A stretch of DNA of 64,000 nucleotides from Dyadobacter diqingensis (GTDB taxonomy: Bacteria; Bacteroidota; Bacteroidia; Cytophagales; Spirosomataceae). The position numbers and the translations under genes were made by a program. The notes below the pieces were generated by a model. It had not been told where the DNA came from. It worked only from the letters and a program-made list of their open reading frames with translations, and ran no database searches. Shown piece by piece: positions 7,136 to 16,002 of the stretch. The stretch's first letter is position 1. Every line of letters begins with the position of its first letter. The stretch covers positions 629,392-693,391 of the forward strand of contig NZ_JAMXKF010000002.1 of assembly GCF_024220585.1 (NCBI RefSeq), given 5' to 3'.

Positions 7136-9535
7136 ATGAAATTTCTTAGCACACTGTTAAGTACAGGCGTTTTTATGCTTTTCGCTTTTATCGCCCCGGC
7201 GCAAAAAACCTACACGATATCTGCCAAAGTCGTCAGCATCCAAGCGGAGCCCTTGCCCATCACGGCCCGGTTATTATCCCCCACAGATTCCAGTATGATT
7301 CAGGGTTCTCTGTTTGAAAACGGACTTGTTTCTTTTAGCAATATTACCCGGCCAAAGGTTTTGTTAAAGCTCAGTGCGCTCTCATTTTCTGACACGCTGA
7401 TTCTGGTTGAAAATAACTCAGAACCCCATATCGACCTCGGTACGATTGTGATGAAAGAAGACAATCTGATTCTCAATGAAGTCAGCGTCAAAGGCCAGGC
7501 GCCACTCGTGAGACACGGTAAAAATGGCAGTCTTGAAATTTCCGTATCCGGAACACTGCTGGCGGCCAGCAGTTCAGTCATTGAAATCCTTGAACGATCC
7601 CCAAACCTGAGCGTTAACGACGGGCGCATCACCTTTCTGGGAAGAGGCGAAGCGATTATTTTTCTGAACGGCCGGCCAATTACCCTTGAACAGCTATCGG
7701 CAATTCCCGTCAGCCAGATACTTAAACTGGAAATACTCTCCAATCCTTCTTCAAAATATGACGCAGAAGGGAAAGCGGTGATTAACATCATTACCAAAAC
7801 AAATGCCGGCGACGGTGTGCGGGGCACGGTTACACAGCAATTCTCGCACTCCCGTTTTGGCGGCAACGAAACGAATAGTCTGGCCGATCTGAATTATGTA
7901 AAAAACAAGCTTTCGCTGGCCGGTAATTATGGCTTGCTATCGGGCAATAACCGGGAAGTTTTACACACCATCCGCACAAGGCCAGCCGCTGCCGATTACC
8001 TGAATTCAGACCTGACCACCGACTGGAAACGGAAATATGACAATTACTCCAATCTGGGACTTGGCGTGCAGTACAATATCAACCCCAGCAATAATCTGTC
8101 CCTGGATTACAAAGGAAATTTTGATCATCTCGGCGGCAGTCAGGACAGTAAAAACGCCCTGCTGACGCAATCGGACGAAAGCCTGTACAACAGCCACATT
8201 GCAAAAAATGAAAAGCGGAAAAATCATTCTTTGACGTTGAATTACAACGGCTCGCTGGACAGCCTTGGCTCTTCCATTTTTGTTGGCAGCCAGTACACGC
8301 GCTATCGCACCGGTATTGATGATATGATCACCGAAAATAACCTCGTCAACGGTGACAGCCTGAGCCAGATGCTAAAAAATAATGTCGCCCATTTCATCAA
8401 CATTTCCAGCACGCAAACGGATTATACCAAATTCTTAAAGAACGGCACGAAGATGGAAGCCGGTCTCAAATTCAGTTACGCCGGTACTTCTTCGGAGACC
8501 CGTTTTTTTGCAGGAACACCGGAACACGGGTTCGAGCCCGACGATGATCTATCCAGCAATTTCAGGTATACCGAACTGCTTCCAGCTGCTTACATAACGT
8601 ACAGCGGCGTAAGCAGAAATGGAATTGATTATACAGTTGGTATGCGCGGAGAATGGACAAAATACCGCTTGAACACCAGTGTAGGGAACGATCAGTTTAT
8701 AAAAGCCAGCTATTTCAATGTATTTCCAAATCTTCTTTTGAGCAAAACGATTTCAAATGAGCTTAAACTCAGGGCATCCTATGTTTCGAAAATCACCCGA
8801 CCGAGATATCAGGCATTAAACCCCTTTGTGATCTATCAGGATCCCTTCACCACCATTGAGGGAAATCCGAACCTTATTCCGGAAAAAATACATGCTTTCG
8901 AAATCGGTGTCAACTACAAGCAATTTGATCTGCGGGCCGGCTATAATTATACAATTGACCCACTGAGCGCGGCGGCACTGCGGGGCAGCAAACCAAACAG
9001 TTATGTATTAAAGGGCATTAATCTGGAAAAAGACTACACCTGGACTTCCTCACTTTCTTACATTTTTAACCTGAGCTGGTGGAACTCCACCAATACGGCA
9101 ACGGTCAATTACAGCAGATCAACCGATAATCATTATGATTTTGTTTTCGTAAAACCGAGACCGCAGGTTTATCTATACACCAGCAACACCTTTAACATCA
9201 GAGATCTTTTCAAAATCCAGGTCCTTGCCTGGTATCTTGGCGACCGGTATTACGGACTGTACTACAACAAAAGCCGTTCGACGGTAACTGTTGGCATAGA
9301 AAAAAGTTTTATAAAAAACGCGTTGGTGGTCCGTTTCACGGCTAATGATATTTTCCATCAGACCAATGCCAGCGGAACATACAGTGTCGGGCAGACGGAC
9401 ATTTTTTTCAACCGATCCTTTTCAACCAATTACTTCCGGCTTGGCTTGACCTTCCGTTTCGGTAAACCGGGGAAAACTTCCTATACCAACAAGTCCACTG
9501 CAGACAGTGAAAACAGCAGGGCGAGAACGAATTGA
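7136..9535 (+). CDS. TonB-dependent outer-membrane receptor (CarboxypepD-reg-like, OMP_b-brl family)
   Basis: A receptor of about 799 residues. A signal peptide (MKFLSTLLSTGVFMLFAFIAPAQ) precedes a carboxypeptidase-regulatory-like beta sandwich (about 25-115) ending in VSVKGQAPLVRHGKNG. A plug (about 120-220) contains FLGRGEAIIFLNGRP and SNPSSKYDAEGKAVINIITK. The remaining 560 residues form a 22-strand-type barrel closing with TNYFRLGLTFRFGKPGK. It is not a SusC protein and has no SusD partner. Members are usually annotated as outer-membrane beta-barrel family proteins and are often paired with regulators. ATG 7136 is chosen because the upstream GTG at 7106 would put ten polar residues before the signal peptide. 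The substrate is unknown. Confidence 0.87.
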   Translation: MKFLSTLLSTGVFMLFAFIAPAQKTYTISAKVVSIQAEPLPITARLLSPTDSSMIQGSLFENGLVSFSNITRPKVLLKLSALSFSDTLILVENNSEPHIDLGTIVMKEDNLILNEVSVKGQAPLVRHGKNGSLEISVSGTLLAASSSVIEILERSPNLSVNDGRITFLGRGEAIIFLNGRPITLEQLSAIPVSQILKLEILSNPSSKYDAEGKAVINIITKTNAGDGVRGTVTQQFSHSRFGGNETNSLADLNYVKNKLSLAGNYGLLSGNNREVLHTIRTRPAAADYLNSDLTTDWKRKYDNYSNLGLGVQYNINPSNNLSLDYKGNFDHLGGSQDSKNALLTQSDESLYNSHIAKNEKRKNHSLTLNYNGSLDSLGSSIFVGSQYTRYRTGIDDMITENNLVNGDSLSQMLKNNVAHFINISSTQTDYTKFLKNGTKMEAGLKFSYAGTSSETRFFAGTPEHGFEPDDDLSSNFRYTELLPAAYITYSGVSRNGIDYTVGMRGEWTKYRLNTSVGNDQFIKASYFNVFPNLLLSKTISNELKLRASYVSKITRPRYQALNPFVIYQDPFTTIEGNPNLIPEKIHAFEIGVNYKQFDLRAGYNYTIDPLSAAALRGSKPNSYVLKGINLEKDYTWTSSLSYIFNLSWWNSTNTATVNYSRSTDNHYDFVFVKPRPQVYLYTSNTFNIRDLFKIQVLAWYLGDRYYGLYYNKSRSTVTVGIEKSFIKNALVVRFTANDIFHQTNASGTYSVGQTDIFFNRSFSTNYFRLGLTFRFGKPGKTSYTNKSTADSENSRARTN

Positions 9536-9573
9536 GATTTTATTTCTTCAAAAAAACTTCACAAAAAAATTGC

Positions 9574-9615
9574 GCAATCAAATAGTTGCACATATATTTG
9601 CAACCAATTAGTTGC
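9574..9615 (+). promoter_or_regulatory. twin 16-bp operators before the ArsR-type gene
   Basis: Two related 16-mers, GCAATCAAATAGTTGC (9574-9589) and GCAACCAATTAGTTGC (9600-9615), match at 14 of 16 positions. Both are dyads with GCAA/TTGC arms, and the second has perfect 5-bp arms. Their starts are 26 bp apart and the second ends 18 bp before the ATG at 9634. The arrangement suits autorepression by the ArsR/SdpR-type protein encoded next. Confidence 0.65.
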
Positions 9616-9633
9616 GAAATTAATAATAACCCT

Positions 9634-9960
9634 ATGAAGCGAGATATTTTTCAGGCGATCGCCGATCCAACAAGAAGAGCAATTTTGGTGTTGATTGCTA
9701 CCCAGGCGATGACACCCAACGCCCTGGCAGACCATTTTGACACGACCCGGCAAGCGGTTTCAAAACATATAAAAGTACTGACTGAATGCCAGCTGCTGAC
9801 CCAGAATAAGGTGGGTAGAGAAATTCACTACCATTTTAATCCTTCCAAAATGAAAGAAATTGACCATTGGATGGAGCAATTCAAAAAACATTGGGAGGAT
9901 CGTTTTAATCAGCTTGATCAGATATTAATCAACCTAAATTCAAACAAAGATGAAAAGTAG
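9634..9960 (+). CDS. ArsR/SmtB-family winged-helix repressor (SdpR-like)
   Basis: A protein of about 108 residues starting [20 protein letters not shown], the standard opening of the SdpR/YgaV-like branch of ArsR. The recognition helix is [23 protein letters not shown]. The metal-binding cysteine motif of true arsenic sensors is absent. ATG 9634 is preferred to an upstream in-frame start at 9586, which would lie inside the operator region. The stop overlaps the start of the AHSA1 gene by 11 nt, so the two are translationally coupled. This regulator/SRPBCC pairing is widespread and probably self-regulated through the twin operators. Confidence 0.9.
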   Translation: MKRDIFQAIADPTRRAILVLIATQAMTPNALADHFDTTRQAVSKHIKVLTECQLLTQNKVGREIHYHFNPSKMKEIDHWMEQFKKHWEDRFNQLDQILINLNSNKDEK

Positions 9961-10444
9961 CCTTTTAATGAATTTTTCTTTGGACAAAGAAAATAAAAAG
10001 ATCAAAGTAGAGAGAGAGTTTGCCGCACCGGTTGCATCGGTATGGGCCGCCTGGACGGAAAGCAAAATCCTGGATCAATGGTGGGCACCGAAACCCTGGC
10101 AAGCCAAAACAAAAAAGATGGATTTTACCGAAGGCGGGTACTGGCTGTATGCCATGGTAGGGCCAGACGGAACGGAGCATTATGCCCGCGCGGATTACAA
10201 GTCAATAAACCCGCTAAAAAGTTTCTCTGCGCAGGATGCATTCTGTGATCCTGATGGCAATCTCAACCCGACATTCCCGAGATCCACCTGGACCAATAAC
10301 TTCACAACATCGTCTGATAAAACGCTGGTTTCGATAGAAATTCAGTATGACAAACTCGAAGATCTGGAAACCATTATCGAAATGGGCTTCAAGGAAGGTT
10401 TCACAGCAGCTTTGGAAAATCTCGACGAATTATTTCAGTCATAA
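9950..10444 (+). CDS. SRPBCC-domain protein (AHSA1/Hsp90 ATPase activator-like)
   Basis: A 164-residue START-like fold of the AHSA1 family. [26 protein letters not shown] is the standard N-terminal strand-helix, followed by [22 protein letters not shown], and the C-terminal helix is [18 protein letters not shown]. Members bind small hydrophobic ligands in a cavity; in bacteria they are not co-chaperones and mostly have no known ligand. It overlaps the ArsR-type gene and is its likely only target. Confidence 0.88.
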   Translation: MKSSLLMNFSLDKENKKIKVEREFAAPVASVWAAWTESKILDQWWAPKPWQAKTKKMDFTEGGYWLYAMVGPDGTEHYARADYKSINPLKSFSAQDAFCDPDGNLNPTFPRSTWTNNFTTSSDKTLVSIEIQYDKLEDLETIIEMGFKEGFTAALENLDELFQS

Positions 10445-10465
10445 ATTTATGTCAAAGTACCTATG

Positions 10466-10503
10466 TGCTAAATCCCGGAACTGTCAGGTACCGGGTTTTA
10501 GCA
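10466..10503. terminator. bidirectional terminator hairpin
   Basis: TGCTAAATCCCGG (10466-10478) pairs with CCGGGTTTTAGCA (10491-10503), 13 bp with one mismatch and a 12-nt loop. It sits between convergent genes (AHSA1-like and exonuclease III), which suits termination from both sides. Confidence 0.7.
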
Positions 10504-10588
10504 TTTCACTTCAATAAGTCACTTTAAAAAGGGCTGGCATTTCAAGACCTTTTAGTAAAAATGGCAAGTGAAGAAATCAGTCATAAAT

Positions 10589-11365
10589 TTACCTATCGGC
10601 CAGTTCAATCCAGACAGGTGCATGATCGCTCGTTTTTTCCCATCCCCTCACCTGCCGGTCGACGCCTGCATCTTTGAGCCTGCCGGACAAATCGGGGCTT
10701 AAAAGCAAATGATCAATACGAAGGCCGGCGTTGCGGTCATACGCTTTCCGAAAATAATCCCAATACGTATAAATCCGTTCGTCCGGATACAGGTGCCTGA
10801 TTGAATCGATCCACCCCTGATCGGTAAGTTGCTTGAAAGCAGCTCTTGATTCGGGACGAAAGAGCGCATCAGTTTTCCAATTTTCAGGTTTATAAACATC
10901 CAGTTCTGTGGGAATAACATTATAGTCTCCGGCCAGCACAGCAGGAATTTTTTCTTTCAGAAGCGCCTCTGCATGTTTTATAAATTTTTCAAACCAGTCG
11001 AGCTTGTAATCAAATTTCGGTCCGGGATTGGGATTTCCATTGGGCAGATACAAACACCCAACGCGTATATCATGAACCAAAGCCTCGATGTACCGGCTGT
11101 TTTCATCCTCCTCGTTGCCGGAAACTGACTCATGAACCAACCGTATATCAGCACTCCGTGAAAGAATTGCCACACCATTCCAGCTCTTCTGTCCTTTCCA
11201 GAGTGCGTGGTAGCCGGCATCTTTTATTGCCTGCTCAGGAAAGTTTTCCTGCGGTGCTTTCAGTTCCTGAAGACACACAATATCAGGACCGGTTTCCGAA
11301 AGCCATTTCAGTAAAACCGGCAGTCGCCCATTGATTCCGTTGACGTTATATGTAGCTATTTTCAT
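10589..11365 (-). CDS. xth: exodeoxyribonuclease III / AP endonuclease
   Basis: A 258-residue member of the exonuclease III / APE1 family, which cuts DNA 5' of abasic sites and trims 3' ends. Catalytic motifs are intact: MKIATYNVNGINGR at the N terminus, CLQELKA with the metal-binding Glu, AGDYNVIPTELDVY with the DxN pair, LRIDHLLLS, and the C-terminal TSDHAPVWIEL with the His. The open frame continues upstream to 11419, but the family begins at MKIATYN, so the ATG at 11365 is chosen. It appears monocistronic. Confidence 0.95.
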   Translation of the reverse strand: MKIATYNVNGINGRLPVLLKWLSETGPDIVCLQELKAPQENFPEQAIKDAGYHALWKGQKSWNGVAILSRSADIRLVHESVSGNEEDENSRYIEALVHDIRVGCLYLPNGNPNPGPKFDYKLDWFEKFIKHAEALLKEKIPAVLAGDYNVIPTELDVYKPENWKTDALFRPESRAAFKQLTDQGWIDSIRHLYPDERIYTYWDYFRKAYDRNAGLRIDHLLLSPDLSGRLKDAGVDRQVRGWEKTSDHAPVWIELADR

Positions 11366-11691
11366 ACGAATTTCATGATTACATTTTGCTAACCTCCCGA
11401 AGTTAACAGTTTCAAACACAAAAAATATCGCTTACGTAAATTGCAGACACGTTTTCATCCTCCGGAATTAAGCATCAGGGATTACCCTTGCGCAACATGC
11501 CAAAGATATTCCCTGATAACGTCTCCATTCGGCAGACTTTCCTCCTTGCTTTCCCAGAAATCTGATGTAACCATAACGGTTATACGCTCATACATCTGTG
11601 AAATCAGGAATTAATCTTAACCACCGGTTGAAAATTCCGGATTGTCCATTCCTGCCTGTTGACAGCAATGGTAAGGATTTTGTTTTTCCAT
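11366..11691. other. intergenic region, one weak hairpin
   Basis: About 326 bp with no convincing gene. An inverted repeat ATCAGGGA (11474-11481) / TCCCTGAT (11510-11517) with a 28-nt loop is the only structure seen. The rest holds the promoter region for exonuclease III and the downstream end of the 71-residue gene. Confidence 0.5.
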
Positions 11692-11907
11692 CTACATTTT
11701 AAGAATTTCCCTGACCTCCTGCGCCGAATAGTAGGGAGCAAGCTCCGACTCATCAATGATTTCATCAAGCTGGTCGTTGTTTGGCGCGACTCCGGCCCAG
11801 TTGTAATTTTTGATTTCGATCAGGCCTGTGTCCGCCATCTCATTAAGTACTGTCATAACTTTTTCCGTATCATTATCGGACAAAATATTAATCTGAAAGG
11901 TTTTCAT
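11692..11907 (-). CDS. small acidic protein of unknown function
   Basis: A 71-residue product beginning MKTFQINILSDNDTEKVMTVLNEM, predicted as a short beta strand, a helix and a negatively charged C-terminal half. No membrane helix or cysteine is present. The N-terminal 'TFxINI-D-D...' strand-helix opening recalls small antitoxin-like or plasmid-stability proteins seen in Bacteroidota, but no toxin gene is adjacent and I cannot assign a family. Amino-acid composition is natural and the frame is the only sensible one there. Confidence 0.55.
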   Translation of the reverse strand: MKTFQINILSDNDTEKVMTVLNEMADTGLIEIKNYNWAGVAPNNDQLDEIIDESELAPYYSAQEVREILKM

Positions 11908-12160
11908 GATAAAAGGATTTTATAATTTCATAAATATCTAAAAACAAGTGCTTTTCGACAATATTTAATACAATTATTTCTTTAAGTATTAACATAAAAA
12001 TAATTACAATCATTACCTGTCTCTGAACAGCGAACCAAAATTCCGGAGTCAATAGCCGGAAACAGCTGACATTCATCCTCAAAAACAGCCAGTTATACAA
12101 TTTGTACTATGCAATAGTATGTATTGTCATAATTTAGAAAAATCAAGAAACAATCAACGG

Positions 12161-12850
12161 ATGAATTCAAATAAAAAGACCGCAAGGATCGCTGGCTTAC
12201 TATACCTGGTCGTTGTCGTAACCGGTATTTTTAATCTTGCCTATGTTCCCGGAAAACTCATTGTGTGGGACGATGCAACCGCAACCTTCAATAATATCAC
12301 CAACTCCGAAACGCTGTTCCGGCTAGGCATGCTCAGCGCGATAATCTGTTACATTTTTTTCCTGTTTTTACCTCTGACGTTATACAAATTATTAAACACG
12401 GTAAGCAAAAATCACGCATTGGCTATGGTGATCCTGGCGGTTGTGAGCGTCCCCATTTCGCTTGTAAACCTGCTCCATAAATATGAAATTCTGAATCTGA
12501 TAAGCAAAGCTGACTATCTCAAAATATTTGGAACAGAACAGTTACAAGCCCAGGTTTTGCTTCATCTCCAGGCTTACAACAACGGTAATCAGATCGCTTC
12601 CATATTCTGGGGATTATGGCTCTTTCCTTTTGGTTATCTCGTTTTCAAATCCGGATTTCTGCCCAAAATTTTAGGTGTTTTATTAATAGCTGGCTGCTTT
12701 GGCTACCTGATCAAATTTGTGGGGCATTTTCTTTTACTGGGTTACGACGAGATGCCCATTTCCGGTTTTATCACTTTGCCGGCAAGCATAGGCGAAATAG
12801 GCACTTGTCTTTGGCTGCTGATTATGGGTACGAAGGATAACCGATCCTAA
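12161..12850 (+). CDS. DUF4386 family membrane protein
   Basis: A protein of about 229 residues with six hydrophobic segments. It opens with the DUF4386 signature KKTARIAGLLYLVVVVTGIFNLAYVPGKLIV, and the middle has LFRLGMLSAIICYIFFLFLPLTLYKLL. The C-terminal half has IFWGLWLFPFGYLVFKSGFLPKILGVLLIAGCFGYL, also typical. The family is widespread and has no assigned function. ATG 12161 is used because the in-frame upstream start at 12119 adds 14 polar residues not found in relatives. The DUF6326 gene follows closely on the same strand and may be co-transcribed. Confidence 0.85.
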   Translation: MNSNKKTARIAGLLYLVVVVTGIFNLAYVPGKLIVWDDATATFNNITNSETLFRLGMLSAIICYIFFLFLPLTLYKLLNTVSKNHALAMVILAVVSVPISLVNLLHKYEILNLISKADYLKIFGTEQLQAQVLLHLQAYNNGNQIASIFWGLWLFPFGYLVFKSGFLPKILGVLLIAGCFGYLIKFVGHFLLLGYDEMPISGFITLPASIGEIGTCLWLLIMGTKDNRS

Positions 12851-12889
12851 CATTGTTTAAACTTGATTCACAATTTCAGCGCTAAGACT

Positions 12890-13366
12890 ATGGTTTCAGA
12901 TATTACAAAAACGAATGGGCCTGAAGATTTTCAGGTCAACATCAAGATCAAACTATCGGCATTGTGGGTGGCCGTGATGTTCTGTTATGTGTACGGCGAT
13001 TATTTCATTTTGTTTGTCCCTGGCCACATCAAAAATCTGATGGACGGCAACTCGGGTGTTGGCACCACAACACCTTTATCGCTGCTGGGATTTGCAGTAT
13101 TGATGACGCTGCCTATCGTTATGATTTTCCTTTCCCTTATGCTAAAAGCAAAGGCAAACCGATGGTCGAACATATCCGTTGGCATTTTCTTCACCCTTGT
13201 TATGACGCTGATCGTGGTCACCTCGAAAGGCAAATGGATGCTCTTTTACATTTATTTAGGTTTGGTCGAAATTATCCTGACCAGCACGATCGTCTGGCTG
13301 GCGTGGAAATGGCCTAAGCAAGTCCTTCACAGTCAATCATCAAACCTGGAAGTTCGCAACATGTAA
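12890..13366 (+). CDS. DUF6326-like four-helix membrane protein
   Basis: A protein of about 158 residues with four membrane helices: IKLSALWVAVMFCYVYGDYF, LLGFAVLMTLPIVMIFLSLML, ISVGIFFTLVMTLIVV and IYLGLVEIILTSTIVWLAW. The LSALWVAVMFCYVYGDYFILFVPG opening followed by a Gly-rich loop is what DUF6326 proteins show. Function is unknown. The ATG at 12890 is chosen over a TTG at 12863. It follows the DUF4386 gene by 39 nt. Confidence 0.75.
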   Translation: MVSDITKTNGPEDFQVNIKIKLSALWVAVMFCYVYGDYFILFVPGHIKNLMDGNSGVGTTTPLSLLGFAVLMTLPIVMIFLSLMLKAKANRWSNISVGIFFTLVMTLIVVTSKGKWMLFYIYLGLVEIILTSTIVWLAWKWPKQVLHSQSSNLEVRNM

Positions 13367-13550
13367 ATTCATTAGAAGCAGTGGACAACAGGAGTTTTCA
13401 GCATGGGACTTTTCAAGCCTTACATTCCTGACAATGTATGGTTATCTTTACAGGATTTCTAAAAAATACAAGTATGGCAACAATCATAAAAAGCCTGAAC
13501 CTGATTACACGGGACGCTTGTATTATTCTTAAAGTTAAACAAACTGGACC

Positions 13551-13835
13551 ATGTCTCAACCTCAACTTACCGGACTGCAAAAACGAGCTGAGAAATATAT
13601 CAACAAAGTGATACCATATCAAAAAGCACCGGGCGAGACGATCCGTGGCAATTTTATAGGTTTCGATAAAGACTCGGTTGATCGGGCGGTGATACAAATT
13701 TCAAATGCCGCAGACCGGATTACCATACCGCTGATGTACGTCGTAAATTATTTCGAAGAAAAGGACGAAGCGAGAAACGAAGCAATTAAAAATTTGACCC
13801 AGGAAAAAAGGCCGGGCTACAACCCCAATAAGTAG
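13551..13835 (+). CDS. small soluble protein of unknown function
   Basis: A 94-residue, highly charged product with no membrane helix. A lysine-rich helix (LQKRAEKYINKVIPYQ) is followed by a predicted beta-rich core (GETIRGNFIGFDKDSVDRAVIQISNAADRITIPLMYVVNYF) and a polar tail. The core could be a small barrel, but I do not recognise the family. It appears monocistronic, with a strong hairpin following. Confidence 0.55.
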   Translation: MSQPQLTGLQKRAEKYINKVIPYQKAPGETIRGNFIGFDKDSVDRAVIQISNAADRITIPLMYVVNYFEEKDEARNEAIKNLTQEKRPGYNPNK

Positions 13836-13850
13836 TTTTCTGGTCTTCAA

Positions 13851-13909
13851 ATCATTTCAGACAAACCCGGGAACGTCACTATCGCGCCTCGAATTTGTCT
13901 GAAAATGAT
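13851..13909. terminator. convergent terminator hairpin
   Basis: ATCATTTCAGACAAA (13851-13865) pairs with TTTGTCTGAAAATGAT (13894-13909), 15 bp with a one-base bulge and a 28-nt loop. It lies between the 94-residue gene and the convergent glutamate dehydrogenase gene and probably serves both. Confidence 0.65.
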
Positions 13910-13935
13910 CTTCAATTAAATATGCCAATGGATGA

Positions 13936-15273
13936 TTATACCAGCCCCTGCGCCAGCATGGCATCGGCAACGCGTACAAACCCTCCGATGTTGGCTCCCT
14001 GAACATAACTCAGACGTCCATCTGGACGGTGACCATATTGGGTACAGGTTGCGTGAATACTGTGCATGATATCCTGTAACCTGTTATCAACTTTCTCACG
14101 ACTCCACGAAAGTCTTAACGAATTCTGAGACATTTCCAGACCCGAAACCGCTACGCCACCCGCGTTGGCTGCTTTACCCGGTGCATAAAGGATATCATTA
14201 TTTTCAAATATTTCGATAGCCTCAGGCGTGCATGGCATGTTGGCACCTTCCGCTACGCACATACATCCGTTTTGAATTAAAAGACGGGCATCTGCTGCTG
14301 TCAGCTCATTTTGTGTGGCGTTGGGTAAAGCGATATCACATGGCACTTCCCATGGCGTTTTTCCTTCTACAAACGTACAGCCAAATTTATCCGCATAGGA
14401 TTTGATGCGGCCGCGTGTTTCGTTTTTGAGGTGCATGATGTATGCAAACTTTTCAGCGTCAATCCCTTTTTCGTCATAAATATATCCCGACGAATCAGAA
14501 AGCGTAACGACTTTCGCACCCAGCTGAATACATTTCTCCAACGTATACTGAGCCACATTTCCTGAACCTGAAATGACAACGGTTTTGTTTTTGATGCTGT
14601 CTTTGCGCAGGTTAAGCATTTGCTCTACAAAATACACCACACCATAACCAGTCGCCTCAGGACGGATCAGACTGCCGCCATAACTTGGTCCTTTGCCAGT
14701 CAGCACACCGGTAAATTCATTTTTAAGCCTCTTGTATTGTCCGAACAGAAAACCGATTTCTCTTGCTCCCACACCGATATCTCCGGCCGGAATATCGTTA
14801 TCTGAACTGATATGGCGAAACAGTTCAGTCATAAAACTCTGACAAAAAAACATGACCTCTCTGTCTGATTTCCCTTTTGGATCAAAATCAGCTCCACCCT
14901 TTCCACCGCCCATCGGAAGCTGCGTAAGGCTATTTTTGAAGGTTTGTTCAAAGGCTAGAAATTTCAGCGTTCCCAGATTAACCGAAGGATGAAATCTCAA
15001 CCCGCCTTTGTAAGGCCCGATGGCGCTGTTCATCTGAACCCGATAACCCCGGTTTACTTCAACCTCTCCGCGGTCATTCATCCAGGGAACACGGAATATG
15101 ATCACGCGTTCCGGCTCAACGATTCTTTCAAATATTTTAGCTTTCTGATAGATCGGCTTATCTTCAATAAATGGAATGATGGTATCGGCTACTTCAAGAA
15201 CTGCCTGATGAAATTCGGTTTCTCCCGGGTTGCGACTAATGACCCGGGACATAAAAGATTGTACTGAATTCAC
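13936..15273 (-). CDS. gdhA: NADP-type glutamate dehydrogenase
   Basis: A 445-residue hexameric-type enzyme for reductive amination of 2-oxoglutarate with ammonium. All key segments are present: IGPYKGGLRFHPSVN, the catalytic-lysine region LPMGGGKGGADFDPKGKSD, PAGDIGVGAREIGF, FTGKGPSYGGSLIRPEATGYG, the Rossmann VVISGSGNVAQYTLEKC, and LPNATQNELTAADA. Closest in pattern to the E. coli GdhA type (447 residues). A GTG start at 15273 is proposed because it gives an N terminus (NSVQSFMSRVISRNPGETEF) that matches family length; the ATG at 15252 would shorten it. Likely regulated by nitrogen or glutamate status, but no site was identified. Confidence 0.93.
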   Translation of the reverse strand: MNSVQSFMSRVISRNPGETEFHQAVLEVADTIIPFIEDKPIYQKAKIFERIVEPERVIIFRVPWMNDRGEVEVNRGYRVQMNSAIGPYKGGLRFHPSVNLGTLKFLAFEQTFKNSLTQLPMGGGKGGADFDPKGKSDREVMFFCQSFMTELFRHISSDNDIPAGDIGVGAREIGFLFGQYKRLKNEFTGVLTGKGPSYGGSLIRPEATGYGVVYFVEQMLNLRKDSIKNKTVVISGSGNVAQYTLEKCIQLGAKVVTLSDSSGYIYDEKGIDAEKFAYIMHLKNETRGRIKSYADKFGCTFVEGKTPWEVPCDIALPNATQNELTAADARLLIQNGCMCVAEGANMPCTPEAIEIFENNDILYAPGKAANAGGVAVSGLEMSQNSLRLSWSREKVDNRLQDIMHSIHATCTQYGHRPDGRLSYVQGANIGGFVRVADAMLAQGLV

Positions 15274-15580
15274 TATTTTAACGATTAGTAATTGGAAAAA
15301 AATTCTAAAATGGAGTGGATATAGTCGCTTTTGACTAGAAAATTGCAAAAAACATGATCAATGTTATAAACCAGATTATCAGGATAATAATCGCGGATCT
15401 TGATAAGATCACAGCGTTGATCAATCTCTTCATAATATTTAAAAATTTTCCGGAATCGGGACAGTTGGGGCTATCCGGCACAGTCCGCTGTTTAAGGTTT
15501 ATAACAAGATCGAGGCAAATTTGCTGATGGTTTCAGGCCGGAAGTCAGTGCTTCCGGCCACACTTAAAATGATTGAAGGC
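15274..15580. other. intergenic region
   Basis: About 307 bp upstream of glutamate dehydrogenase. It should hold that gene's promoter on the minus strand. A 58-codon plus-strand frame starting at 15354 is present but has no features that argue it is real. Confidence 0.4.
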
Positions 15581-15937
15581 TTATATCGCATTCTGTTGGA
15601 TTTCATACCAGAATTGCTGGATAAAAATCCGCTCCTGGCGGGAAGGTCCTTCATGCGCCCGGGCAGTCCGGCTCAGGATGTTGACAAACCGTTGCCTCGT
15701 TTTCTCACACAGATGAATCCGTTTTGCTTTCAAAGGAAGACCATCCGAACCCTTTTGGCTATCTCCCAGTATGGCCATGTTCTCCTGGATAAACCGCGCG
15801 CATAAAATCAGATCACTATGCAGGTTGGCCAGAAAGTTATTCTTGCGACTGTTAACTCCCGGTTGTCCCAGGATCGCATCAAGCCGGGCCAGTTCATCAG
15901 CAATTCTCCCCTCGCCTTTAAATACGTGTGAATGCAT
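15581..15937 (-). CDS. hypothetical protein, 118 residues
   Basis: A soluble, Arg/Gln-rich, probably all-helical protein (RIADELARLDAILGQPG, LHSDLILCARFIQENMAILGD, EKTRQRFVNILSRTARAHEG). I do not recognise a family. It lies 65 nt downstream of the DUF932-like gene on the same strand, so it may belong with that gene as part of a plasmid- or phage-derived cargo. No opposite-strand alternative is better. Confidence 0.5.
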   Translation of the reverse strand: MHSHVFKGEGRIADELARLDAILGQPGVNSRKNNFLANLHSDLILCARFIQENMAILGDSQKGSDGLPLKAKRIHLCEKTRQRFVNILSRTARAHEGPSRQERIFIQQFWYEIQQNAI

Positions 15938-16002
15938 GGTGTCAGATTTTAGGTGGTTTTTATTCTCTTGTTGATGTATCGAAATGTATTTAAAAAACTA
16001 AC

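Noticed and set aside
15354-15530. 58-codon ORF upstream of glutamate dehydrogenase
   Set aside because: Ile-rich start followed by Arg-rich tail with no coherent fold; the region should carry the gdhA promoter.
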